This document shows, one piece after another, positions 51,752 through 64,000 of a DNA stretch of 64,000 bases. Within the stretch, counting starts at the first letter, position 1, and each line of letters begins with the position of its first letter. The stretch is from Albula goreensis (taxonomy: Eukaryota; Chordata; Actinopteri; Albuliformes; Albulidae), in NCBI GenBank assembly GCA_022829145.1, contig CM040743.1, positions 32,109,988 through 32,173,987 of the forward strand, given 5' to 3'. The translations under genes were made by a program, and so were the position numbers. The notes under the pieces were generated by a model. The model had not been told where the DNA came from. It did not search any database and saw only the letters and a list, made by a program, of their open reading frames with translations.

Positions 51752-52040
51752 AAATGATGATAATGGTGATGATGACAATCTCAAAAGAATAAAGACTGTT
51801 ATTATTACCACTATTGTCACAACCGCAAACTAGCACCACTGCCACTACTATTCCTTTTACTACAACAACAATCGTACAACATTCCAACATTCCAACAGCT
51901 GTAACCATTTTTCTTCTCCTAATACTCCTCCACCTCCTCCTTCTTCAACTTGTATTACTATACTAGAACTACTATAGTACTTAAAGTAGAACTGCATCAT
52001 TACTCGTGCTCTTACTAATACTCCCACTAATACTAACATT
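51752..52040. repeat. Degenerate trinucleotide-rich stretch
   Basis: Starts with gatgataatggtgatgatg, then runs through imperfect ACT/ACC/ACA and CTC/CTT triplets (ccactgccactactatt, ctcctccacctcctcc, actaatactcccactaatac). Probably an old, decayed simple repeat. Confidence 0.65.
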
Positions 52041-53219
52041 TCACACTGCATGAGCAACTGTGAAATGTTCACATTAAATGCTCAGTTTTATACAAATTAA
52101 TATGAAATGATTGACAGCATATTTACTTTCACTGTTGGGAAAAAAATAGACATGACTACAAATTAGGGCTATCCCAGAGAGAGGATCGGGTAGTAGCCAT
52201 GTTAGAAGGGCTAATTTAACACGAAAAGGGATTGCTTAGTAATATTTTGAAATTCAGATTTATTCCAATCAGCATACTCTGTTATGGAATATATAGCCAC
52301 ATGAGACAGAGTAAAATATTACATTACCTGCAAATACAGGCATTGCTAGCATGCCTATCGATCAAAACTGAGATTAGTTAATACTCTTGAGTGCCAGAAG
52401 CTGACATGGTAATACTCCATTCAATTTTGTATATGATTATAAAATCACAAAAATGGTCAGTGACACTTTTGGGAAATCTACCATCTTTCGTGATTAGCTT
52501 CCTTACTCTTTGTCAATTCAAACCACAATTTTACATCACTGAATACACAAATGGCATTGAAACAATTTTGCTTTGATTTGTAGAGACCGTTATGAATGTG
52601 ATCAATTGCTACCTTCACAAAGCAGCAAAACATAAATTGCGCTGTCAATTGAATACAAAAGGCTTGCAAATTGTGTGGCATAATTCTGCTGCGGAAAGAA
52701 GCAGCAAACATGAATGGATTATCACCTTACTCTCAAAATTTAAACTTGAGAGATGCCGTTGTCATATTCGCAGCCACCTCACCATCAGAATGGATGCTGC
52801 TTATCTCAACTGAATGCAATAATCTATAGTACGAGTAATATGATTTTTTCATTTTCCAAACGATTTTCATGTATAAATGGAGCTAATATTTGAGATTTAT
52901 TGCATATGTATTGTGCATTGTTGATGAAATGGATATCTGTGCTATTGAAGATAATTGGCCTGTCAAATTCTTGAATGTTTATTTGGCGCTCTGTAAGCAT
53001 GAGGTCGTGGATCCTAGAAAGCTGTTCGCAAACGTTTGGCCGATCAAATTGAACTGTCAACCCATCAAAACACGGTTCAGAATATAAGCACTTTCTCAGT
53101 CTTTCCATCACAGAGGCAGGAGGACAATGGATGCAGGTGGATTGTATTAAGGTCTGAGTATTTTCAAGTGCCCAGCCTTTTAAATTAATCAACTTCAGAA
53201 TCAATCAGTTGACTTTGAC

Positions 53220-53520
53220 TTGACATGCTTGTAACAGGCTCCCCTCCGTTTTTGACGGGAAGTTGAATGGCATGTTCAAGGCCGTGCCGAGCAGTTATAG
53301 AAACCCCTGCTGGCTCTACCCTTTAAACAGTAATTAGGAAACCAGAGGGAGGTTATTCTGATGTGTAATTACTTCCCTCAGGACCGAATCTTTACAGCCA
53401 AATTTTACAGCTATTTAGTTGCTGTTTGATGAAGTTGCTGTGGTGAAGCGGGCAGAGTCTCCGTTCAGCTCTTGTCGAGTGTGAGGAGCCTGAGAGAATC
53501 GCCGTCAGATCATTCAGAGA
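53220..53520. promoter_or_regulatory. CpG-bearing block 8, candidate regulatory element
   Basis: Moderate CpG density (aaggccgtgccgagc, gaagcgggcagagtctccg, gtcgagtg, atcgccgtc) with a TAATTA-containing middle (cagtaattagg, gtgtaattac). No coding signature seen. Confidence 0.28.
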
Positions 53521-54079
53521 GACCTTTGACCTAAGAATGAGTTTATAATATAACAGGGTGGAGTGTCGTTGAAGATTCTTGCCATCCACTGGTGAGTGGA
53601 GAAAAATGTTTCCCAGAAGAACACGTGATTCATTGTGACTGGATATCAAAAGGGAATCCAGCTATGTAGATTTCAACAATGTCTTTGCACAGGGTATGTT
53701 TCATTTCTCCTTAACACCATGCAGGATTGCTGCAAGGCACTTTCAGAGTGATACAAAGAGAAGTGATTGCAAGAAATTATCTACAATTACTATGCAGTAT
53801 AATTACTGCAGTATCACATAGCAGAATATAAGGATATAGGCAGGGGGAGATAGGAGAAGTTTGAATGAGTAATCAGGCTGAATTTAAACTATATAATGGC
53901 ACAAGATAGACAAAATTGTGCAAATATGATGGAAAGTAGCACCGATAAAAAAGTGATTAAAAACAATTACAGGGATCTTCAAAGCTGTAAGAAACACCAG
54001 ATGCTCAGAATCAAAATGAAAAAGATTATGTAATTATAAAGTGAAAATTGAGATTATCACTTTTGCATAATGTCACTGA

Positions 54080-54490
54080 ATAATGCGTGATGCGTAGCCC
54101 AGGTGAGTCAGTGCCGATGAGAACGAATTAAAGTCGCCCGCTGAAAAGGATCAGAAATCTTACGCGGAAAGAGAACTTGAATGTCAAGACTGGGATCTTT
54201 GTCAGTGGCAATGCCATGGACTCATGCCAACAACTCGAAGAGCGTGCATTACTTATCATACAGGGACCAAATCCATTATAAACCGTGAGACAAGTGTGTG
54301 GCTATTGCTCGGCCATTTATTTAAGAGTATTTCCTCTGAGTTCATTTTCACCTCTCACCCTGGCCCATTTGTTTGTGAGGAGACTCGAGCTGTGGCAGCG
54401 AAATGAGGGATAGGCGCTGTGTTTGTCCCTCTGGCAGCAAGGCTTACGTGTCAGCAAGAACGGCAGCTGGCATTATAAGTCCTAGTGAGG
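54080..54490. promoter_or_regulatory. CpG-bearing block 9, candidate regulatory element
   Basis: CpGs include gcgtgatgcgtagcc, gtcgcccgctg, ttacgcgg, gaacgcgcac. It also carries ggccatttatttaag and gcattataagtcc words. No coding family is seen in the open frame 54224-54406. Confidence 0.28.
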
Positions 54491-55099
54491 AACGCGCACA
54501 GATAACCTTTAAGGTATCTTATATAAGTGAAAGAACCACACTTGTTTGTACCTATGACTCGTAATTAGTCATCATATGTTAACCCCACCCACATTGTGAC
54601 TGGGCAGCTCGCAATGAACTTTTATACAGAGAAATACAAAGCTGTTCATTTTTAAGGTGGCTATAAGATGCTCACAAGTGCTTCTCCACTTACCATGGTT
54701 TTCTTTAGTTTTGTATTCATTCAGTCGCTGGGGGCAATGGTATAATGTGTTTATGCTTTGTTAGGGTTTATATGACAAATCAGGCAATGGCAGTTTATAT
54801 CTTCCAACAGACTCCCCACCCTATTAAATGTGCATGTAGATGCCCAGAATTTTCTGGTTCTTAAATATATACTAAAAAATATATGTTTTGGTATGTTAAT
54901 CTAATACACTGTAGAGTACTGGCTACCAGGCTCAATACTCCCTTTATATTCTGGATAAAACTCCATAAAAAGAATGAAGTGAGCTGAAGAATGAAAGAAG
55001 CTCATTGGAGAGGAGAGGGGACAGAGGTGCTACACTGTCGCTTCAGATCACCAGGTTCATGCATTTGCTCTGTACCAGGCTTTGATGTTTGTGAGCTAA

Positions 55100-55400
55100 A
55101 GAATAATCAGGTTTTCCGAACCGGCTCTCCTGGGATATGACCCAGGGTCTTTGGGCTTGTCCACCATCACCATGCTCAGGAGGTCACCAGAGCAGAACAC
55201 CCTCCAGACTCGCGATCCCGGATCTCCCCACGGTCCTAAAAGGTGACCTGTGGAAGATTTCCTCTTTTTAGTGGATATTTTCCTCTCTTTGTCTGACTCT
55301 TCAGGGACTGCCGGGATTGCCATGGAAACAGCAAAGACAATTACGCCTTTGACTGGCGGCATTTGCCGAGCCCACGGAAGGATTGAGAGGGGGAAGATTG
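55100..55400. promoter_or_regulatory. CpG-bearing block 10, candidate regulatory element
   Basis: CpGs include ttccgaaccggctc, ctcgcgatcccgg, ggactgccgggattgcc, gactggcggcatttgccg. Open frames run on both strands across it without recognisable domains. Confidence 0.28.
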
Positions 55401-55590
55401 CAATAATACAAGGGCTCTCTTATCCTAAGAAGCGCTTGTTTCATCTCCACAGTGTCACCTTATTCCTTGATGATCTCTGGCAGATATTTTGTCCCTCAGA
55501 TAAATATTCAAGCAACGATCACCCATTTCATTTCATTCTGCCCGGAACCAAGGCATAATGGCCGCTGTTCTTTGAGAAATTACTGAGGGA

Positions 55591-55644
55591 ATTCTTGATA
55601 GAAATCAGATTCTTGATAGCAATATGATTCTTGATAGAAATCTT
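55591..55644. repeat. 18-bp tandem repeat, three copies
   Basis: Units starting attcttgatag begin at 55591, 55609 and 55627. Their second halves vary (aaatcag, caatatg, aaatctt). Confidence 0.85.
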
Positions 55645-56087
55645 AAATTTGCCTTCCCCCTCTGCATCTCCACTGTTTTTTCAGACCTGAGACGCAGCTA
55701 AATGGTATCACTGCAGTAGTCCTGTATGAGCTTTTCCAGTGGTCTTGACAAATATTAAACCATATTTGCATTTCTCCCAGTGGACCCTCAATCTCTGCCA
55801 AGTCCCCACCTCGTTAGTGGAGAACGCGAAAGGTCATCTGTCAATTTTATCGATTTAGATCTCCCTTTGCTTTCATTCGTAACGCACCTATATGTTTGTT
55901 CATCATTTTTTTCCACAAGGTTTCCATTTACAAACTTTTAAAGAATTAAGACATACAGCTATAACACCAAAACCACTTAAATGTTACGGCTGCAGGTGAA
56001 CGATTGAAACGATAGATTTTGAAGGGCTTAAACTCTTGATGGAGTATCCTTTAGAATGCTTTTACATAACTGCTACTAGTTATCCTG

Positions 56088-56088
56088 G

Positions 56089-56123
<35 letters not shown>
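56088..56123. repeat. (GTT)12 microsatellite
   Basis: Twelve uninterrupted GTT units. Confidence 0.95.
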
Positions 56124-59100
56124 AGAATCCACACGTAAGGCATATCTGCCTATATTATTTACAGTGTAATTTGGGTCTATTGCTAAACACACTAATCATG
56201 TGAAACGTTAACTACTTCAATTTATGCTGCTTAAAAAACATGTATATCTTTTTTCTTAAATGACGGGTACACTGCTCCAGTTCTGGAGGGTTTTGTGCAG
56301 GGTTTTGGGTTTTCTTTTCAATTATCAGGCTATGGAATGTGAATTCTTCAGCCCATCAATTCTGAACAATACCAGAGTGGACACCAGCCCTCCAGCACTG
56401 GAGTGTGTAGAATGTGTGCATCTTTGGACAGTATATTTAATATTTATTTCAATCTCATTTAAGCTAAATAAAAGTGCATGCTTTATATGGAAATGTGGAG
56501 CTGAAATGCGTTTTGCTTTGGAAGACCAGTTTTGGGTAAATGTTTCATAGACAGAATCTGGTTTAGACTTGTGTCTAAACCACCTTTTATTACATTCGTT
56601 ATCCATCTTTATCTCCTCCTACCTTTACATTATTTGCAGATGAAGCTTCGCTCTCGGTTAAATTTCACACCTCTGCATGACTGAGTCTTACCCAGGAACG
56701 CAAAACATTACTGTATAACAACACACATTTTGCAGTATTCCCTGGGAATATCTTTCATGGACAGTTATAGAATGCTTTAGAAAACACTTATGAGTCATAC
56801 CGTACATGGTATTTGCATTCATTTTTGTTGATGTTCATATTATATCCATTCAATTATATGAATTTCTTAAACATAACTCGAGGCTTATGTTGGCTGGTAG
56901 AATTATCAAACAATTCCCAGCAAGTCACAAAAATACATACCCTCTCTATGAGTAGCCCTATGTAAGGGTTTGCAAGATCATCTGCACCAAAGTAACAAAT
57001 CAAAAATGTTCACACTTCATATGGGTTCACACAAACATTTGTCCCTGCAAAGTGAGCCAATGCTGTATCATGTGACCAGATGTCCCGGGAAAAAAAGTGT
57101 GCGTCTGTGGACACAGATGGTGGGTCTGGCACTGTCATCACATCCCTCAGTGGTCCCTTGTGTTCAACCGCGCAGCCGCACTCGATCTGGAAGCTAACTA
57201 AGCCAAGCTCCTCCTGCATTATGGTAGGACCAGTGTTTCAGAGCACGAAACACCAGTGCATAGCCTTACTGCGATCTCTGACCATACAGCTCTTTGCTGT
57301 CCAGGTTAAAGCGGAATAATGTGAGGAAAATATTTAATGCCTGGGTCAAAAATCCTTTCAAAATTGTAATCGCTGAAGCCACTGCAAGCAGAAAGTGATG
57401 CTCTCATACTCAAGTATGTACTTGTGTATTTTACCTTTCACCTGGCAGTAAAAAAACATGCATTTATTCCTCTCTTCACTGCATAAAAAAATTCTTATGC
57501 CTTCATTTGAATGTTCGTCTCAGTCTCACATAACAGTTCAGCAAAATAGACTGCATGCAGGTAGGGAACAAAAAATGGGAAGAATGACAAGGTTCCAACA
57601 GTGTTCTAGTGGTCCCATAATGATGCGTGGCACATTTCCCTGAAATGATTTGAATGTAGTCATATACACTTGGAATACAAGATCAATATTGATCATTGAT
57701 CCCACTTTTAGATAGTGTTATCCACTTCTACCACACATAGTAGCCAAATATTAACTTTTCATAGATGTTTTCCTGAATGGTGTTTGCTACCTGTCATTCA
57801 GTAAGGCTAACTGGCAATATTTAGTGTCTCTGCCACTCTCACATTTTGTATTGTGTACTAAATGCAAACACTTCCGTAAATGCAAATATGCAGAGATAAT
57901 TTACTGGGTGCATTTTCTCGGTTTTTATGTATTTCACCCCTACAAGTGCTTATTAAATCTGCCACAGTGTACTTTATGAATCATCTGTAGTTCATAAAAT
58001 GTATCCTTGTACACTTTTTACAACAGCCTTTGTTTCATGATTTAGGAGTCATAGAGAAATAGATTTTATCATTCATAACCTGTTTTCATTCCATTAACTT
58101 TAACCAAACACACAGAGAGGCCTCATTCAGTGCAACCATTGCTTTTCCTGATTAAAAAATAACAACACATCTTATGGTTGAATATTTTCTCCAAATTGCA
58201 ATATTGAGAGAGCTTTCATGTTATTGACAACCTTGACTGTGCCCAGACAGACAGCCCAGCCAGGCAGTAAAATTTTCACAGAGTCTAATTTCAAACCTAA
58301 AATTTATTGCTTCTTATCGCAGGCAAAGTGTCTCCGTGTTTGATGTACAAAATGAAAAATTGTAATGCCGGACTGAGAATGACTTTGCTTTCTATTTGTC
58401 ACAACACCACAGGGAAGAGCAAAATGACTGAAGAATATGATAAGAGAAAACCCCCAACCAAATTATCCCTGCACCTAATACATGAAAAATATGCCGCATG
58501 ACAAAGATGAAAACTCTCAGTCTGAACACGGTGTATCAAGGAATTAAATCAGTTTGATGTCCAATAAGGGGGCAGATACCAATTTCTTTTCTGTAAGTGT
58601 ATGTGCAATGGGGTTCAAATATAGGTCTGTGTGGCCATTCTCTGGCAGATTGCAGATGAGCATTCCAATCACCAAACTTCAATGGTGACTGTTCTTTATC
58701 CTTGGCTTTCAAACAAACATTAGCACATTTGTGATGTTTGCCTGTTACATATTTGAAACATTTTACATAGCAGTTTACATAGCATTAAAATCACAGTACC
58801 TGCTGGTGAAGTGGTAAAACAAACACATTCTTAAAAAAGTAAGGATGCATTATAATTAAGATACAAGTTTACTGAATTTTTTATACAGGTTATATTTCCT
58901 GTCTGTGCATTTTTTTTTACAAAATAATAAAATAATTATTCATTTTCAATGGACATTTTTTAATATTAGGACCTATGTTCCTGATGGTGATCAACTAAAA
59001 ACCTCTGCCACAACATGCCACAGTGTAGAATAGAAACATATGTCTATCATACCAACACCAGAGATTGAAATTGTTCCTTTCCAAAACATTCACAACTGTG

Positions 59101-60093
59101 TCCCAATGCAACTGGTTCATGCAGTGGAGAGAATAAAATAAACAAGAGGTAACATTCTTTGTCTGAGCTCAAAGCATTTCATCCAAGACTGCTCTGGAAA
59201 CTCTGAAAGCTTTTTGCAGGGGATTAAACCCAAGCCACGGAAAACGACTTTAGTTTAGGGAAGTAATTTGACAACTGAAGCCTAGGTCTGTACCATGTAT
59301 TTTCTCTTATAGTCCAACTCTATCTCTGTATTCTACAAATACAAGCCAAACAGCACCACCACAGATCAGAACAACATGCAACATGCAAGCGTGTTCTGGG
59401 TCAATTTGTAGTTTAGATACAAAATTATTGTTTCGTATCGCATAGAACAGTGATGTTTTGTTCAAAAATCCAATTCTCTGACCCAGAAATAGATAGAAAA
59501 TTAAGTTGTAATTGTGTATCTGCAACTCATAGCTGTAGCTGTTTTGCTGCAATTCTTAATCTTAATTAAAACAGGTCCCTTTTAGTGAGCAGCTTCTTTA
59601 ATGAGGAACTTCTTTAACTAGAAGTTCATTAGTGATAGAATATGCCTGTTGAAATTAGTGGAGACAAAAGACCAAATGGATAATGAGCTGCTTGTGTATA
59701 AATAATACAAAGAGTTCCTTCATTATGTGTTTGTAATGATTTAATGTCTCCAGCTGTTTATATACAGGTGATGCATGTGAAAAGGGTGAATAAAGTTATC
59801 TTCTCTTCTATTTTAGAAAATGTCTAGAGATATGCATTTGGAGGTACAGTATGCTTATTTGCAGCTCTGTAAAGTAGACTGTGCACCACCTCATCTTGGA
59901 ATGGAGCATATCGCCATGGCAATTTGGGCAGAATAAATATTCATAAAGATTCATGTGGGAGCAAAGGGGGACAAGCACAGGAAAGGGAATTTCAGATATG
60001 ATCCTTCACAGTCAATTCTTGGATCCAGAAAAAAACACACACAATCACCTAAAAATGAACACCCACTAGCACCCTCTGGCAATTTTGTTGGGG

Positions 60094-60098
<5 letters not shown>
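56124..60098. other. Gene-free intergenic DNA
   Basis: AT-rich DNA with no exon, RNA gene or named transposon recognised. The patch at 57060-57320 is more GC-rich and has open frames on both strands with no known domain. Confidence 0.45.
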
Positions 60099-60099
<1 letters not shown>

Positions 60100-60142
<43 letters not shown>

Positions 60143-60145
60143 CTC
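60100..60145. repeat. (TC)n microsatellite
   Basis: About 23 TC units with a single CG step near the end. It produces artefactual Ser-Leu and Arg-Glu frames. Confidence 0.95.
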
Positions 60146-60559
60146 AATCAACAGGAACGGGTAAACAGAGATGTAAACTATTCTTTGAATCGGTTCCAAA
60201 GCCAATAATCACAGCTGTGCTAGTGAAAGGTTCTGCAACTCTGCTTCAACGCCCCTGTCTTTGGGATATGCCGCCAAATGGCAAACGTTCTTCACAAACA
60301 GCTGGGACCCGCCTGAAGCTCCCACACACTGGCACCCCCAAATCCCCATGTCGTTCCTTATCATAACAAAAGCCAGGTTCTCCCTCCACAGATCAACTAA
60401 TTGTGTTTGCTTTGTTGCTATTGATGCATTTTAGTGTTTTACTCATTTTTTATGTACTGATCTGTATTTGTTTTATTTCCCAGTGTTTGAAAACCTCAGA
60501 CCAGGAATCCATGTCTGCTAAGCATAATGTTACAAGGAATATTTGACAAAATAAACTTT

Positions 60560-60564
60560 ATTAT
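60560..60564. repeat. Target-site duplication, left
   Basis: attat directly before the solo LTR, identical to the 5 bp after its end. Confidence 0.85.
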
Positions 60565-61075
60565 TGTCAGTAAACCTTTGGCTAAGTTCTGTTTAAGTTT
60601 TTCATTTTGTGTTTCCTTGTTTTGCCCCATCTCTGTGCCATGTGCCTGTTGTTTTCCACCCCCTTACCACTTGATTGTTTGATTGATTCATTGTAAGTGT
60701 CTGATCTGTTTCACCTGCTCATCAGCTCACCTGTTCCCTGTTTCACCTTGTTACTGTTGCATTTATATCCCTAGTGTTTCTTTGTTTGTCTTTTCCTGTT
60801 CTAACCTGCCTTGTCCTGATGTTTACCTGTTTTACTGATTTTTGCCTGTTTACCTGTTTTACTGATTTTTGGATCCTGATTTCACCCTGATTGCTGTGTC
60901 TGTCTGGTTATGACCTTTGCCTGTTTTTCCTACCTTGTTTTTGGATTGTGTTTTGGTTCTGTTTTCTGTGACTTCCCGGTTTGACCTGTGCCTGCCTTTT
61001 GACTACGTTTTTGGTTTTGGCTTTAATAAACTTTGGTTTATTTCACTCCAATCTGCGACATACTGTATCCTGACA
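60565..61075 (+). mobile_element. Solo LTR, probably Ty3/Gypsy family
   Basis: A 511-bp element starts TGTCAG and ends CTGACA, perfect 6-bp inverted ends, and is flanked on both sides by the same 5 bp, attat (60560-60564 and 61076-61080). The interior has the pyrimidine-rich texture of teleost Gypsy LTRs (tttcacctgctcatcagc, ctgcctgttt-like units, gacctgtgcctgcc), then AATAAA at 61025-61030 and ctttggttt before the end. This places the orientation on the + strand. A roughly 25-base unit inside (gtttacctgttttactg) is duplicated near 60822-60868. No internal retrovirus-like region is present, so it is a recombination-derived fossil. The single LTR looks whole and its target duplication is unaltered, which suggests it is not very old. 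Confidence 0.88.
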
Positions 61076-61080
61076 ATTAT
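61076..61080. repeat. Target-site duplication, right
   Basis: attat directly after the solo LTR, identical to the 5 bp before its start. Confidence 0.85.
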
Positions 61081-61329
61081 TTGTTGTGCTGAATGTGACA
61101 TGCATTACATTTTTAATTATTTATCCCACATTTAAATATAGTATTACATTTTGTCATATTCATGAGGTATGAAATGACAGGTATAAATATTGAGTTCAAT
61201 GAAAATGATGTGAGCATACCGGTCATACCATATCACCACAGCTGTCCTTGAGAGACACAGAATTAACAAAACAGTATAGCATAGCGAAGCATCCCACTGC
61301 TCCTTGTCAAGACTTAAGATGGCTGCCTT

Positions 61330-61690
61330 TGCACTTCAGTGTGGGTTTGCTTTGCCCGAGCTCAGACTGACCCCGACCTCATACGAGTTTCCGCACATTT
61401 GACGGATACAGTTTCTGACAGGCCGTCACAGGAAATGACATCACCATCCTGTCTGGGACAGGGCCGTAGACCTTGGCATGTAGCTTTGACCTTTAGCTGT
61501 GACACCGTTAGCATCCGCACGCGCCGTCTTCGTCTCCGTCAGCTCATCTGCATATGACCCACTGTACAGCAGCGGTGAGCCGCGCATGGCTTGACAGGAA
61601 GAGGCCCGGGGCCACGGATCAACTCAATAGAAAACAAGTATCTAGATATTCATTACGACCTATGGTCCGCTGTCAGGCAGCGCTGATGTG
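61330..61690. promoter_or_regulatory. CpG-rich block 11, candidate regulatory element
   Basis: Roughly 20 CpGs in 300 bases (atccgcacgcgccgtcttcg, gagccgcgcatgg, gaccccgacc), with nuclear-receptor-like tgaccttt and an E-box CATATG (ctgcatatgacc) near 61550. It begins about 250 bp past the solo LTR. No coding family is visible. Confidence 0.33.
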
Positions 61691-64000
61691 AACTGTATGA
61701 ATGACCGTTGTTTGAATGTGCATGTTTTTAAGCTCTCTTCACTTCTCCAGTGACAGCAAATGTTTCAGAAGCAATTATGTTTTCCATTAACTAGCTGGGG
61801 CACAGCGTTTTCCCTCTCATCGACTTAACTGATAATGCTTTGCTTCCAAAGATATCAGCATAGCTCACACTTGTTTTCTATTTTGCAAGCGTCTTGTAAA
61901 CTCAACAGTTGGTAAAACTACAGGGATTTGGGATTTTTCATTTCACTTTTTTCACGCACAGAATGAGTTAAGTGAAATTCTAGTGTGTGGATTGTCTGTA
62001 TAACCCTCACTAAGTCTGTTTAAAACAGAAATAATGAGAGACTTCACATTAGAAAAGTTATTCAACAATGGCTCTCATTTCTAAGTTCTGCCTTTGTCTT
62101 ACTGAGGCATTTGAAAAACCACCTCCCCAAATCCTTTGCAAATTGCCAACGGAGACATTCACAACACCAGGAGGCCTGATTGGGCAAATGTATGTAAATG
62201 CATGCAATGCATTTCTGGCAGGACCACAAGGGACCACATGCAGCTCTCATTATAATCAGAAAATAAAACCTGGGGGGAGTTGTGAAAGTGGCACCACAAA
62301 GAGGATGGTGGAGTTAGGTTTTGACGCTTACATTTCTGCCTGTGTTTGCGCTCTTTGTTGTCAGTAGATCTCTTTGCTTGCCTTGCCTACCACATTACCC
62401 ACAAGGCCATGAGGGGGATGATGAGCACAATGCCCTTTGAGAAAATAAGGAGACAATCAAGGAGAAAGGCCAAGAGAGGCTACTGCCCAAATATGGGAAA
62501 CTTACACAAGATAAAATGAACCTCCCAGGTACCCCTGAAGGATTAACACATAAACCACAAGGAGGATTTTTTCTTATTTAACCCTAAGAAAATCTGATTG
62601 GTTTTTATTGGGCAATGATGTCACTGTCATGGATTTTTTTGATTGGATAATGTTCTCCCAATGGGATGCACATATTTCAAGACATATGAAACAGTGGCAG
62701 CTGGTGAGCAGGAATGTCTGAGGAAAAAAGCTTACCTGGTCTTACTGATCTATAGATTATTTGAATTTGTGGATGTGTACTCTCTGAGTATCTGATTCAA
62801 GCTATATTGACAAGTAAATATCCCACAGTCTGATATGTGACTTGGTATCAAACAAAACAATGGAAATGCTATCATTTTAGCACATACACATCACAGCACC
62901 TGAGATGAACACTCAATCAGTTTGTAGGTATACAATAAGGCCTATAGAATTACATTAAGTTCAAGAAGTACATTGTCAAATTTATCACACTGTAGCTGAA
63001 AGTTTGTACTGTTCCTCAGGCTTCAGCAGTGCATTGTCATAAAATTTGAAATAATCCCTAATCAAAAAAAGGCTTTATGCCTCATTTGTTTCAGTCTTAA
63101 CTTCTGAGACAAAGATTATTTGATTTCTCAGTTGAAAAGGTGTCAGACAATATGACAATGAGATTTTGCTAGCACACATTTTATAACACATGTCATGCTT
63201 CATAATCATGACTCTGATGAAATGTTATGCATTCTCAGCCCTCTTAAGAAACTTTCAAAGCAAAAATCCTACCTTTTACTTTTGTGACTTTAGAGATTGC
63301 CTTGCGGATAATGATTATCAGATGTTGATGGTGTAGAGTAAAATAATGTAGCTAAGACACTTTCTAATATCTTGCTGCTATTATAAGGGTGTAATAAACT
63401 TTGCATAACTAAATCATATATTTCTAATCATATTTACTAAAATAATGTTTCTAGAATTATTCGACATATGTAAATATAAAGTAGGACATAACTTCCATAT
63501 TTAAAAATCTTCCACAGACACAATATTTACAAGACTCACTATTGCTATACTCCCAATTCAACAGTACACATGTTTACCGTGGGGAAGTTTCTAGTCTCAA
63601 TATTCCTCTTAATAAAACATTTATAAACATCTATTAACATTGACTAACCATTAATTATGTATAAAACAGGCATTAATCTTTAAAGTGGTATACCTTTACA
63701 GAGTTATAAAGGGATGTAAACCACAGCATGTTGATAACAATTAATGGGCAAGCAATTCAGGCACTGCACATTTACTGGAATGGAGCAAGATGGTAAAACA
63801 ACAGGTTATCGGAGAAACAACAAGCAAATGAATGCTATCCAATGGTGATGATGATTATAGAGACATGCACTATATCTGATATCTGTAACAATATCTATTC
63901 CAAAAGAGAGGCCCCTGCGAATTTAAACCATCATGCATCGCATAAGCCAATCAAATAACTTCAAACTGGAAGTGATCTCTACCAGACTTTTGTGTCGTTT
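61691..64000. other. Gene-free intergenic DNA
   Basis: AT-rich with no exon, RNA gene or assignable repeat. A weak hAT-end-like string sits at 62692-62710 but has no partner. Confidence 0.45.

Noticed and set aside
62692-62710. cagtggcagctggtgagc resembling a hAT-type transposon end
   Set aside because: No inverted partner end or 8-bp target duplication found within the remaining sequence.

Overview
The window looks like a ray-finned fish, probably teleost, chromosome. The only protein-coding sequence I can support is a caveola protein exon, in AT-rich DNA that carries repeat types familiar from teleosts: a Tc1-like transposon remnant, a Gypsy-type solo LTR with the usual teleost LTR composition, and two relics of the ATTAC/GCAGACGC-type dispersed repeat. 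The codon usage, the splice site and the vertebrate-style poly(A) signal are ordinary for a vertebrate nuclear gene.

Layout. Positions 1-6888 read as intron. The last coding exon of cavin-4 (cavin4, also called MURC; paralogue a or b not resolved) is at 6889-7518 on the + strand. It is followed by a 3' UTR with a good poly(A) signal at 7966-7971 and several more distal AATAAA copies. The first cavin-4 exon is not in the window, so that intron is longer than 6.9 kb.

From about 9.2 kb to the end (about 55 kb) I see no convincing exon, tRNA, rRNA or known microRNA. This desert is not uniform. AT-rich background alternates with at least ten compact, repeat-free blocks that keep many CpG dinucleotides (about 9.5, 15.9, 17.0, 21.5, 26.6, 30.4, 50.8, 53.2, 54.1, 55.1 and 61.3 kb). 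In human, a long gene-poor interval follows CAVIN4 before PLPPR1. If synteny holds, the blocks are candidate cis-regulatory elements for cavin4 or a distant neighbour. That is inference and needs a multi-species alignment.

Mobile and structural features in the desert are a nearly perfect 100-nt hairpin (28882-28981) followed by a LINE-like 3' remnant (about 29170-29410), an internally deleted Tc1-like element (about 34995-35795), a solo LTR with intact 5-bp target duplications (60565-61075), a polypurine tract next to a long (TA)n array (37150-37682), and two G-rich runs able to form G-quadruplexes. I found no clear novel gene system. The most worthwhile targets are the CpG-retaining blocks and the long hairpin.
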